A stretch of DNA of 64,000 nt from Edwardsiella tarda ATCC 15947 = NBRC 105688. Its GTDB lineage: Bacteria > Pseudomonadota > Gammaproteobacteria > Enterobacterales > Enterobacteriaceae. Shown in pieces: positions 20,192-29,544 of this stretch. The notes beneath the pieces are model-generated. The model was not told where the DNA came from. It made no database searches and saw only the letters and a program-made list of their open reading frames with translations. The translations under genes and the position numbers were made by a program. Position 1 is the stretch's first letter. Every line of letters starts with the position of its first letter. The stretch lies in NCBI RefSeq assembly GCF_003113495.2, contig NZ_CP084506.1:3410001-3474000 (forward strand). Direction: 5' to 3'.

Positions 20192-20202
20192 GAGCCCTGA
20201 CG

Positions 20203-21540
20203 ATGAGTACTTTAACCCTCGTAATGACCGCAGTCGGCTCCGTGCTGCTGCTGCTGTTCTTGGTGATGAAAGCGCGCATGCACGCCTTCGTCGCCCTGAT
20301 GCTGGTATCCATCGGCGCCGGGATCTTCTCCGGCATGCCCATCGATAAAATTGCCCAAACCATGCAGAACGGGATGGGCGGTACGCTGGGCTTCCTCTCC
20401 ATCGTGGTCGCTCTGGGCGCCATGTTCGGTAAGATCCTGCACGAAACCGGTGCCTTGGATCAGATCGCCGTCCGCCTGCTGAAAAGCTTCGGTGAGAAGC
20501 GCGCCCACTACGCGCTGGGGATCGCCGGCCTGGTCTGCGCCCTGCCGCTGTTCTTTGACGTCGCAATCGTATTGCTGATTGGCGTGGTGTTCGCCGTGGC
20601 GCGCCGCACCAACGGCAACGTGGTTAAGCTGGCGATTCCGTTGTTCGCCGGTGTCGCGGGCGCTGCCGCCTTCCTGTTGCCGGGGCCGACCCCGATGCTG
20701 CTGGCCTCCCAGATGGGTGCCGATTACGGCTGGATGATCCTGATCGGTCTATGCGCCGCTATCCCGGGCATGATCCTGGCGGGTCCGCTGTACGGTAACT
20801 TCATCAGCAAGCACGTCACCCTAGAGTTGCCGAAAGATATCCAAGAGCCGAGCCTGGGCAAAGGCCAACTGCCTTCCTTCGGCTTCAGCCTGGCGCTGGT
20901 ACTGTTCCCGCTGGTGCTGGTCGGCCTGAAGACCATCGGCGCCCGTTTCGTCGAGCAGGGCTCTGAGTTGTACAAGTGGCTGGAGTTCATCGGCCATCCG
21001 TTCACCGCTATCCTGCTGGCCTGCCTGGTCGCCACCTATGGCCTGGCTATCCGCCGCGGCATGAGCAAAGAGAAGGTGATGGACATCTGTTCCGCCGCTA
21101 TCCAGCCTGCCGGTATCATCCTGCTGGTCACCGGTGCCGGTGGCGTCTTCAAGCAGGTCCTGGTGGACTCCGGCGTTGGCCCGGCGCTGGGTAACTCCCT
21201 GATCGGTGCCGGTCTGCCCATCGCCGTTGCCTGCTTCGTCCTGGCCGCCGCGGTACGTGTCATCCAGGGTTCCGCGACCGTCGCCTGTCTGACTACCGTC
21301 GGCCTGGTACTGCCGGTCATCGGTGAACTGGGCTACAGCGGCGCTCAACTGGCGGCCCTGTCCGTCTGTATCGCGGGCGGCTCCATCGTCCTGAGCCACG
21401 TCAACGACTCCGGCTTCTGGCTGTACGGTAAGTTCACCGGCGCCACCGAGGCACAGACGCTGAAGACCTGGTCAGTGATGGAAACCATCCTCGGGACCAC
21501 CGGTGCAATCGTCGGTATGCTGTTCTTCATGGCGCTGTAA
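20203..21540 (+). CDS. gntU: GntU, low-affinity gluconate:H+ symporter
   Basis: A GntP-family permease of 445 residues (E. coli GntU 446) with about 12-14 membrane helices. The alignment to GntU is continuous (MKARMHAF, LGAMFGKILHETGA, LPGPTPMLLASQMGADYGW, GSATVACLT, LSHVNDSGFWL). It imports gluconate for the adjacent kinase. In E. coli gntRKU is at 77 min, far from recQ-rhtC; here it sits next to rhtC, so this operon has moved relative to E. coli. A strong terminator and then an IS200-type element follow. Confidence 0.95.
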   Translation: MSTLTLVMTAVGSVLLLLFLVMKARMHAFVALMLVSIGAGIFSGMPIDKIAQTMQNGMGGTLGFLSIVVALGAMFGKILHETGALDQIAVRLLKSFGEKRAHYALGIAGLVCALPLFFDVAIVLLIGVVFAVARRTNGNVVKLAIPLFAGVAGAAAFLLPGPTPMLLASQMGADYGWMILIGLCAAIPGMILAGPLYGNFISKHVTLELPKDIQEPSLGKGQLPSFGFSLALVLFPLVLVGLKTIGARFVEQGSELYKWLEFIGHPFTAILLACLVATYGLAIRRGMSKEKVMDICSAAIQPAGIILLVTGAGGVFKQVLVDSGVGPALGNSLIGAGLPIAVACFVLAAAVRVIQGSATVACLTTVGLVLPVIGELGYSGAQLAALSVCIAGGSIVLSHVNDSGFWLYGKFTGATEAQTLKTWSVMETILGTTGAIVGMLFFMAL

Positions 21541-21562
21541 GCCAAACGCTTGAAACACGACA

Positions 21563-21589
21563 GGGCGCGAATATCGCGCCCCGTTTTTT
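21563..21589 (+). terminator. Rho-independent terminator of gntKU
   Basis: The stem GGGCGCGA/TCGCGCCC with a three-base loop (21563-21581) is followed by a T6 run at 21584-21589. Confidence 0.9.
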
Positions 21590-22300
21590 GTCTATGGAAA
21601 ACCCCCAGCTAGGCTGGGGGTTCCGGAAAGCTTTCAGCTTTGAGCCAGTTATTAAAACCCCTTTTGATTTGTTAAAACGTCTTGCGGTCTGGCAACTGCA
21701 AGCGTTCAACAAGAAATCAAAAGGGGGCCCCAATGGGGGACGAGAAGAGCTTAGCGCACACCCGATGGAACTGTAAATATCACATAGTTTTTGCGCCAAA
21801 ATACCGAAGGCAGGCGTTCTACGGAGAGAAACGCAGGGCAATAGGCAGCATCTTAAGAAAACTGTGTGAGTGGAAAAACGTACGGATCTTGGAAGCGGAA
21901 TGTTGCGCAGATCATATCCATATGCTTGTGGAAATCCCGCCCAAAATGAGCGTATCTGGCTTTATGGGTTATCTGAAAGGGAAAAGCAGTCTGATGTTGT
22001 ATGAGCAGTTTGGGGATATGAAGTTTAAATACAGGAACAGGGAGTTCTGGTGTCGTGGATACTACGTAGATACGGTGGGTAAGAACACGGCGAAGATACA
22101 GGAATACATAAAGCACCAGCTTGTGGAGGATAAAATGGGAGAGCAGTTATCGATCCCTTATCCGGGTAGCCCGTTTACGGGCCGTAAGTAACGAAGTCTG
22201 ATGCAAATGTCAGATCGTATGCGCCTGTTAGGGCGCGGCTGGTAACAGAGCCTTATAGGCGCATCCGAAAAACCTCCGGCTATGCCGGAGGATATTTATT
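21590..22300 (+). mobile_element. IS200-type insertion sequence (IS200/IS605 family), approximate ends
   Basis: The element holds one Y1 transposase and has subterminal hairpins in place of terminal inverted repeats. The left hairpin CCCCCAGC/GCTGGGGG is at 21602-21620, the right hairpin CCTCCGGC/GCCGGAGG at 22273-22291. An internal 13-base inverted repeat (21658-21670 and 21714-21726) can cover the transposase ribosome site, as described for IS200. The element starts right at the gntU terminator. Exact ends are uncertain because this family makes no target duplication. Confidence 0.88.
21733..22191 (+). CDS. tnpA: TnpA, IS200-type Y1 transposase
   Basis: A 152-residue HUH single-strand transposase, the usual IS200 length. 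The HUH motif is in CCADHIHMLVEIP and the catalytic tyrosine is expected in NTAKIQEYIKHQ. The C-terminus (IPYPGSPFTGRK) matches IS200/IS1541-type proteins. No frameshift or stop interrupts it, so the copy may be active. The ATG at 21733 was chosen over an upstream in-frame ATG because the latter lies inside the regulatory stem-loop. The ribosome site is sequestered by that stem, which would keep expression low. Confidence 0.93.
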   Translation: MGDEKSLAHTRWNCKYHIVFAPKYRRQAFYGEKRRAIGSILRKLCEWKNVRILEAECCADHIHMLVEIPPKMSVSGFMGYLKGKSSLMLYEQFGDMKFKYRNREFWCRGYYVDTVGKNTAKIQEYIKHQLVEDKMGEQLSIPYPGSPFTGRK

Positions 22301-22358
22301 TCGTTTTCCGCCCCCGAGCAACCGACGATAGCGCCGTTCTTTGCGCCCGCGACTCGGC

Positions 22359-22967
22359 TTAGCGCGTCAGGATCAAATGCAAACCAAAGGCGGTAAACAA
22401 GCTCCCCGCGACACCATCGATCCAACGCGCCAGACGCTGGTACCCACGGCGCATCACCGGTAGGGCAAAGACCGACGCCACCAGGCTAAACCAGAGCACC
22501 GTCTCGGCGACAATCAGCACGAACAGACCGAGACGTTGCCCGGCCCCCACCTCATCGCCCACAAACAACGAGAAGACCGAGCCGAAGTAGATCACCGCCT
22601 TAGGGTTAGAGAGATTGGTTAACAAACCGCGCCAGAAGGCGCTGCCGTGTAGCGGAGCCCCGCGCAAAGGCGCGTCCGTGGCAGGATGACGGGCGGCGCA
22701 CAACATCTGCCAGCCCATCCAACACAGATAGAGGCCACCACCGAGGGTAATGATGCGCTGCAACCAAGCCATCTTCAGTAGTAGCAGGTGCAACCCCATC
22801 AACGCCACCGCCGCCCACACGACGACGCCTAGCGAGATGCCGATCACCGCGCGTAACGCCTCTGCGCGCGACCGACTCAAGGCCGTTTGAGAGACAAAGA
22901 AAAAATCGGGGCCGGGTGTCATCAGTGCCAGCAGATGGACCACAGCGACAGTAAGAAATAGCATCAT
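22359..22967 (-). CDS. rhtC: RhtC, LysE-family threonine exporter
   Basis: A 202-residue LysE/RhtB-family exporter with six predicted helices. The family start (LMTPGPDFFFVSQTALSRSR) and the segment LLTNLSNPKAVIYFGSVFSLFVGD match E. coli RhtC (206 residues) better than RhtB. It is downstream of recQ as in E. coli, but the next E. coli genes rhtB and pldB are absent and an IS200-type element is found there. Two adjacent ATG codons make the start uncertain by one residue. No good ribosome site is visible. Confidence 0.9.
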   Translation of the reverse strand: MMLFLTVAVVHLLALMTPGPDFFFVSQTALSRSRAEALRAVIGISLGVVVWAAVALMGLHLLLLKMAWLQRIITLGGGLYLCWMGWQMLCAARHPATDAPLRGAPLHGSAFWRGLLTNLSNPKAVIYFGSVFSLFVGDEVGAGQRLGLFVLIVAETVLWFSLVASVFALPVMRRGYQRLARWIDGVAGSLFTAFGLHLILTR

Positions 22968-23178
22968 CGCAGGAGACTCAGGGGTAAGGTTTTCCCCTAT
23001 GCTAGCATCGTTGGGACGCCGTATGCGGCATGGTGAATAGCGATTATGCTGATTATTTCACCGCAATTAATCACTGCCTCGGCTACCCACACCCGATGTG
23101 ACGGGATGAATAGGCCTCACCGCGTACCGAGGGACACCGGCAGGCCATGCCGGGTTATGCGCGACACGGCCGCCGAGA

Positions 23179-25020
23179 CTAGGCCTCGTCGCCGTCAAGA
23201 TGCTCACGGATCAGCGACATAAAGGGCGCGCCAAAACGCTCCAGCTTACGCTGACCGACCCCGTTGATACTGAGCAAATCGCCCGCCCGTAGCGGCATCT
23301 GCTCGGCCATCTCCAGCAGGGTCGCGTCGTTGAAGACCACGTACGGCGGAATATTCTCTTCGTCGGCGATCGCCTTACGCAGCTTACGCAGCTTGGCGAA
23401 CAACTTGCGATCATAGTTGCCCGCATAACTCTTCTGCACACTGCTACGCGCCTTCAGGTTGATGACGCGCGGCACCGCCAACGGTAATGCCACCTCACCA
23501 CGCAACACTGGGCGCGCCGCCTCGGTCAGCTGCAACGCCGAGTGCAGGGCGATATTCTGCGTCACTAATCCCAGATGGATCAGCTGGCGCAGAATGCTCA
23601 CCCAGTGCTCGATCGTGTGTTCGCGGCCAATGCCATAGACCGACAGCTTGTCGTGCCCCAACTCGCGGATGCGGGCGCTGTTCGCGCCACGTAGCACTTC
23701 AACCACATAGCCGATACCGAAACGCTGCCCGACGCGTGCCACGGTGGAAAGCGCCTTCTGAGCGTCGACCAAGCCATCATAGCGCTTAGGCGGATCCAGG
23801 CAGATATCGCAGTTATTACAGCTCTCCTGCCGCCCCTCGCCGAAGTAGTTCAACAGCACCAGACGGCGACAGGTCTGCGCCTCAGCAAAGGCATTCATCG
23901 CGTTCAGTTTATGACGCTCGATCTCCTTCTGCACCCCTTCTGGCTTCTCCTCCAGACAGCGGCGCAGCCAGGCCATATCGGCCGGATCGTAAAACAGCAA
24001 TGCCTCCGCAGGCAGGCCGTCGCGCCCGGCACGCCCGGTCTCCTGATAGTAGGACTCAATATTACGCGGGATATCGAAGTGCACCACGAAGCGCACGTTC
24101 GGCTTATTGATCCCCATGCCAAACGCCACCGTCGCCACCACGATCTGCAGATCGTCGCGCTGAAACGCCTCCTGCACCTCGGCGCGCCGTCCATGTTCCA
24201 ACCCAGCATGATAGGCTGCCACGCTTAGGCCGCGACTCTGCAGACGTGCGGCGGTATCCTCGACCTTGGCGCGGCTGTTGCAATAGATAATGCCGGACTT
24301 GCCGCGCTGCGACTGCACGAAATGCCACAACTGATCCAACGGCTTAAACTTCTCGATCAGGGTATAGCGAATATTGGGTCGGTCGAAGCTGCTGACCTGT
24401 ACCAGAGGATCGCGTAAATCGAGCAGACGTAGGATATCCTGACGAGTGGCATCATCGGCGGTCGCTGTCAGCGCGATCACCGGCATCGCGGGGAAACGTC
24501 GTTTGATCTGCCCCAGCGCGCTGTACTCCGGGCGGAAGTCATGCCCCCATTGCGAGATACAGTGCGCCTCATCGACCGCCAACAGCGTCGGATGCCACTG
24601 CGGCAACGTGTCCAGCAGGTTATCCATCATCAGACGTTCAGGAGCGATGTACAGCAGACGGATCTCCCCGCTACGACACCCCGCATAGACCGCCTGTTGC
24701 TGTTCCCGACTGAGGGTTGAGTTCAGACAGGCGGCGTTGACGCCGTTAGCCTGCAACTGATCGACCTGATCCTTCATCAGCGAGATCAATGGCGAGACGA
24801 CAATCGTCAGCCCATCACGTACCAACGCCGGGATCTGATAACACAGGGACTTTCCTCCCCCGGTCGGCATCACGACCAGACAGTCACGCCCCGCGATCGC
24901 CGCCTCGACGATCGCCCGCTGCCCTGGGCGAAATTGCTGATAGCCGAACGTATCTTTCAATACTCGTTCAGCCAGCATCTCTGAATCGATCACTGCTGCC
25001 GTTGCCACACTACTCCCCAT
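23179..25020 (-). CDS. recQ: RecQ, ATP-dependent 3'-5' DNA helicase
   Basis: RecQ acts in the RecF recombination pathway and at stalled forks. The 613-residue protein has the full set of superfamily 2 motifs: FRPGQ, Walker [13 protein letters not shown] (about residues 50-61), DEAH in [24 protein letters not shown], and motif [12 protein letters not shown]. The zinc site (CRR...CNNCDIC), winged helix and C-terminal HRDC domain ([16 protein letters not shown]) follow. The ATG at 25018-25020 was preferred to an adjacent TTG. It lies between pldA and rhtC, the E. coli order. Confidence 0.97.
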   Translation of the reverse strand: MGSSVATAAVIDSEMLAERVLKDTFGYQQFRPGQRAIVEAAIAGRDCLVVMPTGGGKSLCYQIPALVRDGLTIVVSPLISLMKDQVDQLQANGVNAACLNSTLSREQQQAVYAGCRSGEIRLLYIAPERLMMDNLLDTLPQWHPTLLAVDEAHCISQWGHDFRPEYSALGQIKRRFPAMPVIALTATADDATRQDILRLLDLRDPLVQVSSFDRPNIRYTLIEKFKPLDQLWHFVQSQRGKSGIIYCNSRAKVEDTAARLQSRGLSVAAYHAGLEHGRRAEVQEAFQRDDLQIVVATVAFGMGINKPNVRFVVHFDIPRNIESYYQETGRAGRDGLPAEALLFYDPADMAWLRRCLEEKPEGVQKEIERHKLNAMNAFAEAQTCRRLVLLNYFGEGRQESCNNCDICLDPPKRYDGLVDAQKALSTVARVGQRFGIGYVVEVLRGANSARIRELGHDKLSVYGIGREHTIEHWVSILRQLIHLGLVTQNIALHSALQLTEAARPVLRGEVALPLAVPRVINLKARSSVQKSYAGNYDRKLFAKLRKLRKAIADEENIPPYVVFNDATLLEMAEQMPLRAGDLLSINGVGQRKLERFGAPFMSLIREHLDGDEA

Positions 25021-25073
25021 CAAGCCAAAAATATCGGCGCTATTTTAGGCGCACACGCCTATTTTGTCCCGTG

Positions 25074-25988
25074 TTACAGGATATCGTTCAGCATGATGCC
25101 GACCCCGAAACGGGTCTGGCGGAAGTTATAGTCGATCAGTGACTCGCCATAACCGCTAAACAATTGGGTATAGAAACGGACGTGGCGACTCAACGGATAG
25201 CTCCAGCCCAACTCCGCCGCACCATAGCCGCTATTCCAGTTATAACGTCCACGTAGACTGAAGACGCTCTCCCCCAAACGATATCCCATCTCGGCCTCGT
25301 AGTAGCCCATATATTTGGTGATATCCGGGTTATCGTCCTTGTTTGGGCTCTCTGGGATGCGATACCAGGGGGTCAACTGCAGTTGAAAGTTTCCATTTTG
25401 TGCCAGCAGGCGGGTATAGACCCGATTCCAGCTACGCGAGGTGGGATCGGCACGCCCGTTAGACTGATGCACCGCGCCCACCTCGATATCGCGCAATGAC
25501 CAACCACCGAGTAGGGTGTAATCCGTTGCCCAACCGAGGAAGAGACGTGGCTCATAGTTAGTCTCACGGAAGGGGGAGGATTCGCTGCGGTTAAAAGCCT
25601 GCCACCACGACTGTTGCGTATAGGCGGCGCCGAGCACCGAGTTCTCGCCGGCGATGCCTCGCCAGATAGGAAACGCTAGGCTGATCTGAAACTTAATTTC
25701 GTTCTTCTTCGCCTGATCGCCCCAGTCATAGGAGCTGATCGCTTCCTTATTAATATCGCTGGTCTGGGTATACAGCACATAGTTGGTCGAGTAGGGGTAA
25801 AGCGTAAACGGGTTATCATACTGCCGCAGCATATTGGCAATCACCCCGTCGTTATGCTGCAATGCCTGGGTCACTCCCGACGCGCCCTCCGCCTGTACCG
25901 TTAACGGCAACAGCGCCAGCCCGGCCACCATCCATGTCCGGCCAGAGATATTCTGTTTTTTTAATTCGCTCATCACTACATCACTCAT
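25074..25988 (-). CDS. pldA: PldA, outer-membrane phospholipase A1
   Basis: OMPLA is a 12-stranded calcium-dependent outer-membrane phospholipase active as a dimer. The catalytic set is present: H of VHQSNGRADPTSRSWNR with S two residues later, plus N within the same domain. The C-terminus (YNFRQTRFGVGIMLNDIL) matches E. coli closely. The start is not certain: ATGs at 25988 and 25973 both lead into a signal peptide ending TVQA; I took the longer (304 residues; E. coli 289). It precedes recQ and diverges from rarD. E. coli yigI, which lies in this gap, is absent. Confidence 0.94.
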   Translation of the reverse strand: MSDVVMSELKKQNISGRTWMVAGLALLPLTVQAEGASGVTQALQHNDGVIANMLRQYDNPFTLYPYSTNYVLYTQTSDINKEAISSYDWGDQAKKNEIKFQISLAFPIWRGIAGENSVLGAAYTQQSWWQAFNRSESSPFRETNYEPRLFLGWATDYTLLGGWSLRDIEVGAVHQSNGRADPTSRSWNRVYTRLLAQNGNFQLQLTPWYRIPESPNKDDNPDITKYMGYYEAEMGYRLGESVFSLRGRYNWNSGYGAAELGWSYPLSRHVRFYTQLFSGYGESLIDYNFRQTRFGVGIMLNDIL

Positions 25989-26215
25989 TGAAATACACCG
26001 CCCATAACGGGCAAAACACACCGGAAAGCGCGTGGATGGCGCCCGGCACTAGCCCTAAACACTCGCATCGACACCGTAATTTGATGTCATTTCCTCTCGA
26101 CCGCACAGCGCCCATACCCGCGGCTTCGCGCCGCCATTTTAACGCTGAGTCTTTACGGAAAAATACAGTAGACTCCTCCTCTCACTATTCTGCGGGACGC
26201 GACGAGAACACCGAC

Positions 26216-27106
26216 ATGGACACACAACACACCCGCCAGGGGATCTTACTGGCACTGACCGCCTACCTGATCTGGGGGATCGCGCCGATCTACTTCAAGC
26301 TGATCCAGCAGGTTCCGGCGACCGAGATCCTGACCCACCGCATCATCTGGCCCTTTTTCTTTATGCTGATCCTGCTGGCCATCGGCCGCAATTGGCGACA
26401 ACTGTATGCCCTACGCCACAGCCCCTATAAGATCGCCCTGCTCGCACTGAGTGCCTGTCTCATTGGGGGCAACTGGTTGCTATATATCTGGGCAGTGAAT
26501 CATAACCACATGCTGGAGGCCAGCCTGGGATATTTTATTAATCCCTTGGTCAACGTGTTGCTAGGAATGCTATTTCTTGGCGAACGCTTTCGCCGCCTGC
26601 AATGGCTGGCCGTCGGCCTGGCTATCATCGGCGTCATGGTGCAACTATGGCAGTTCGGCTCCATTCCCATGATCGCCCTCGGCCTGGCGTTTAGCTTCGC
26701 CTTCTATGGCCTGCTGCGTAAGAAGATCGCCATCGATGCCCAGAGTGGCATGTTGATGGAGACCCTGTGGCTACTGCCATTGGCGCTCTACTATTTATTC
26801 GGCGTCGCCGACTCGCCGACCAGTCATCTGACGGCCAACCCGACCTCACTAAACCTGCTCTTAATCGCCGCCGGGGTCATCACCACCGTTCCCCTATTGT
26901 GCTTCACCGCCGCCGCCACCCGCCTGCGTCTCTCGACCCTGGGCTTCTTTCAATATCTCGGGCCAACGCTGATGTTCCTGCTGGCGACCCTCTACTACGG
27001 CGAACAGATGACGAGCGATAAACTGATCGCCTTCGGCTTCATCTGGAGCGCCTTGCTCTTGTTTATCCTCGACGCACTCTATACACAACGACGCCTACGG
27101 CGATGA
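26216..27106 (+). CDS. rarD: RarD, EamA/DMT-family transporter
   Basis: A ten-helix drug/metabolite transporter of 296 residues, the same length as E. coli RarD (chloramphenicol-sensitivity protein; natural substrate unknown). Segments IWGIAPIYFKLIQ, IGGNWLLYIWAVN and CFTAAATRLRLSTLGFFQYLGPT follow RarD. The ATG at 26216 fits; the open frame runs 118 codons further upstream across the divergent pldA start, and that part is compositional. The 3' end overlaps the convergent AbrB-family gene by 12 bases. Confidence 0.94.
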   Translation: MDTQHTRQGILLALTAYLIWGIAPIYFKLIQQVPATEILTHRIIWPFFFMLILLAIGRNWRQLYALRHSPYKIALLALSACLIGGNWLLYIWAVNHNHMLEASLGYFINPLVNVLLGMLFLGERFRRLQWLAVGLAIIGVMVQLWQFGSIPMIALGLAFSFAFYGLLRKKIAIDAQSGMLMETLWLLPLALYYLFGVADSPTSHLTANPTSLNLLLIAAGVITTVPLLCFTAAATRLRLSTLGFFQYLGPTLMFLLATLYYGEQMTSDKLIAFGFIWSALLLFILDALYTQRRLRR

Positions 27107-28150
27107 CACCGCATGGCGTGAGATCCAGCGCGCCATCGGCGGTCCGATCAACAGGATGGTAAACAGACGTAGCATCTGTAACGCCATGACGAAAGCCAGA
27201 TTCACCTGACTACCCGCGGCGATAATGGCGATGGTATCCAGCCCACCCGGGCTGGTGGCCAGGTAGGCGCTAAGGGGATCGATGGGTAAAACCTGCGTCA
27301 GACCCCAAGCCATTAGGGCACACAACGCCATCAGGGTGGCGATAGACAGTAGGATCTGTGGCAAGGTTCGTAACGCTAACTGAAAAATAGCACGGGTAAA
27401 CAGCAGGCCAACATGCCAGCCGATCAGCGTATAAGCGATAACCAACAGCCACTCCGGTGTCTGCGGGGTCAATACCCCCGTCATGTTACACAGCGCGCCG
27501 ATCAGCATCGGCAGCAATAGGGCGCCAGCGGGAATATGCAGACGCCGCCCTAGCCAACCGCCGACACCGGCAATCAACAGCGTCGCGACGAATGCCCCCC
27601 CCAAGGGTGGAAACCAAGGCACGGTGGGGCTCACATGCGGCGTATCGCCCACGCCGAGACGCACCACCAGCGCCGCCGCCATGGCAACAAACAGCACCCG
27701 TAGATACTGCATAAAGGCGACCAGGCGCACATCGGCGCCGAACTCGCCAGCCATCGCCACCATGGCCGATGCCCCGCCGGGTGACGATCCCCACGCGCCG
27801 GTCGGGCCAGGCAGATCGCTCAGACGCACCAATAGCCAACCGGCTACGCCACTACACAACTGGGTACATAGCAGGACCAACAGCACGATCGGCCAGTCAT
27901 CCAGTAGGGGGGTTAATAACGAGAGAGAAAGTGAACGGGCGATCATGCAGCCCAAGATAGACTGCGCCAACGGCATCGCCAAACCATGAACCCGGATGGT
28001 GGCGCCGCGTAAACCCATCACCACGGCGGCCAACATCGGCCCCAGCAACAACGCCGCTGGCAGATGTAGCCACAGAAATAGCATACCCAGCCCCAGCGAA
28101 AAGAGCGCCAGTAGCGCCCATTGCTTCCCCTGTGCCTGCAAGCGCCCCAT
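27095..28150 (-). CDS. AbrB-family membrane protein (putative transporter)
   Basis: A 351-residue protein with about ten membrane helices in two similar halves, each with a GP- or GG-rich segment (SPGGASAMVAMAGEFGADVRLV and SPGGLDTIAIIAAGS). This doubled SPGG pattern marks the AbrB (PF05145) family, annotated as transporter or former ammonia monooxygenase. E. coli AbrB (348 residues) lies elsewhere on its chromosome, so this gene replaces yigF-yigG between corA and rarD. Substrate unknown. Confidence 0.85.
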   Translation of the reverse strand: MGRLQAQGKQWALLALFSLGLGMLFLWLHLPAALLLGPMLAAVVMGLRGATIRVHGLAMPLAQSILGCMIARSLSLSLLTPLLDDWPIVLLVLLCTQLCSGVAGWLLVRLSDLPGPTGAWGSSPGGASAMVAMAGEFGADVRLVAFMQYLRVLFVAMAAALVVRLGVGDTPHVSPTVPWFPPLGGAFVATLLIAGVGGWLGRRLHIPAGALLLPMLIGALCNMTGVLTPQTPEWLLVIAYTLIGWHVGLLFTRAIFQLALRTLPQILLSIATLMALCALMAWGLTQVLPIDPLSAYLATSPGGLDTIAIIAAGSQVNLAFVMALQMLRLFTILLIGPPMARWISRHAVSSP

Positions 28151-28210
28151 CTCCGTCTCCCCTTCATCGTCTTGGGACTATGATAAGCGCTTTTCTTCTA
28201 CGGATTGTAC

Positions 28211-28237
28211 AAAAAATAACGGCCCGCATGGGGCCGT
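28211..28237 (-). terminator. Rho-independent terminator of corA
   Basis: The stem ACGGCCC/GGGCCGT with a 5-base loop (28219-28237) is followed on the minus strand by a T-run (28216-28211), about 25 bases after the corA stop. Confidence 0.88.
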
Positions 28238-28262
28238 CATTACGCATCGGAACGGTGGCAAC

Positions 28263-29213
28263 TTACAGCCATTTCTTACGCTTAAAGTAGAGGTAGGGAG
28301 CCAAACCTGCCAGGATCATCAGCAAGATGGCGCCGGGATAACCGAATGACCACTTCAACTCGGGCATAAACTCAAAGTTCATCCCATAGCTGGAGGCCAC
28401 CAGCGTCGGCGGTAGGAACACCACGGACACCACCGAGAAGATCTTGATGATGCGGTTCTGCTCGATATTGATGAAACCCATCGCCGCCTGCATCAAGAAG
28501 TTCACCTTCTGGAATAGGGATTCATTGTGCGGCAACAGCGATTCGATATCGCGTAGCACCTCACGCGCCTGCTCTAGCTGACTGGCCGGTAGACGCGCCT
28601 TACGCACCAGGAAGTTGAGCGCACGCTGGGTATCCATCAGACATAGGCGCACCTTCCAGCCGATATCTTCCAGCTCCGCCAGGGTCGAGAGCGCGTCATC
28701 GTATTCGTCACCCTGCTGCCCCTCCATGATCACTCGGCTCAGCTTCTCCAGATCGCTGTAGATGTTTTCGATCTCGTCGGCCAACTGCTCGATCTTGGTT
28801 TCAAACAGATCCAACAACAGCTCATAAGCATTGCCGTCTACTAACGTCTGGTTGCGTGCCCGCATACGATAGAGGCGAAATGCCGGCAGCTCACGCTCGC
28901 GCAGGGTAAACAGGCGCCCTTCACGGATGGTAAAGGCGACAGTCGAGTTGCCCGCATGATCCTCCGCGTCTTCATAATAGAAGAAGGAGTGAATGTGCAG
29001 ACCATCCTCATCTTCGAAGAAACGCGCAGAGGCCTCGATGTCGTCCAGCTCGGGACGGGTGGCCAGGCTCTGGCCTAGCTCGCGCTGTACGCGCTCGCGC
29101 TCATCCTCTTCTGGCTCAACCAGATCCACCCACAGCGACGCCGTGAGATTGTCTGTGTCATCCAGCTCCATACGGGATAAGCGGCAGTTATCTAAACGAA
29201 ATGCACTTAGCAT
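28263..29213 (-). CDS. corA: CorA, magnesium/cobalt/nickel channel
   Basis: CorA is the constitutive pentameric Mg2+ channel. The 316-residue protein (E. coli 316) has a long acidic and helical cytoplasmic domain, two C-terminal membrane helices and the essential GMN motif in [13 protein letters not shown] between them, with the basic tail YFKRKKWL. The gene stands alone, with a promoter and an approximately 240-base leader that holds a corL-like peptide and hairpins, and it has its own terminator. Confidence 0.97.
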   Translation of the reverse strand: MLSAFRLDNCRLSRMELDDTDNLTASLWVDLVEPEEDERERVQRELGQSLATRPELDDIEASARFFEDEDGLHIHSFFYYEDAEDHAGNSTVAFTIREGRLFTLRERELPAFRLYRMRARNQTLVDGNAYELLLDLFETKIEQLADEIENIYSDLEKLSRVIMEGQQGDEYDDALSTLAELEDIGWKVRLCLMDTQRALNFLVRKARLPASQLEQAREVLRDIESLLPHNESLFQKVNFLMQAAMGFINIEQNRIIKIFSVVSVVFLPPTLVASSYGMNFEFMPELKWSFGYPGAILLMILAGLAPYLYFKRKKWL

Positions 29214-29372
29214 GCTTTAACTCCGTTGCGGTGACTTCAGGATCACGCATGGAGCACGGGAAACAAACCGGGGGGTACGTCACCTGCCTGTTTCAGACCA
29301 TATCAGATCTGACTCTGCGACGCATAAAGGGTCGCTGACAACCACTAAGGCCATCAGCATCGGTGGATAGCC

Positions 29373-29429
29373 TTAGAAGTTGCACCCGCGTACGGGTCCA
29401 ATGAGCCAGCATCTACTGGGTGTGTCCAA
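29373..29429 (-). CDS. corL: Candidate CorL leader peptide
   Basis: An 18-codon frame starts with TTG six to seven bases after GAGGAG and reads MDTPSRCWLIGPVRGCNF before TAA. Its stop codon falls in the 5' arm of the stem CTAAGGC/GCCTTAG (29370-29376 with 29344-29350). It lies in the corA leader between promoter and corA. In Salmonella a leader ORF called corL couples translation to Rho-dependent termination in the corA leader; position and size fit that. I do not recall the Salmonella peptide sequence well enough to compare it. Confidence 0.65.
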   Translation of the reverse strand: MDTPSRCWLIGPVRGCNF

Positions 29430-29461
29430 GGCGTATCTCCTCACAGATTATTCGTGCGCGC

Positions 29462-29491
29462 ATGTTACGCCGACAAGAAAAAGGCTGTCAA
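29462..29491 (-). promoter_or_regulatory. Promoter of the corL-corA transcript
   Basis: A consensus -35 TTGACA (29486-29491) and a -10-like TAACAT (29462-29467) are spaced by 18 bases on the minus strand. Transcription would start near 29455, giving a leader of about 240 bases before corA. The rest of the 330-base gap between corA and uvrD holds corL and its hairpins only. Confidence 0.6.
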
Positions 29492-29544
29492 CAGACTTCC
29501 GCATAAATCGCCGGCCTGCGGCGCGTTGGGCCAAACGGAAGCTT

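Noticed and set aside
19583..20566. A 327-codon frame antisense to gntK and the start of gntU
   Set aside because: It is arginine- and glycine-rich, has no ribosome site or recognisable domain, and lies opposite well-conserved genes. It is a shadow of high-GC codon use.
23101..23178. A possible recQ terminator or repeat (CCGGCA/TGCCGG, two TAGGCCTC copies)
   Set aside because: The stem is only six base pairs without a T-run, and two 8-mers in GC-rich sequence are not convincing.
25862..26215. A 118-codon in-frame N-terminal extension of rarD
   Set aside because: It overlaps the divergent pldA start, has low-complexity composition, and E. coli RarD begins exactly at the 26216 ATG.
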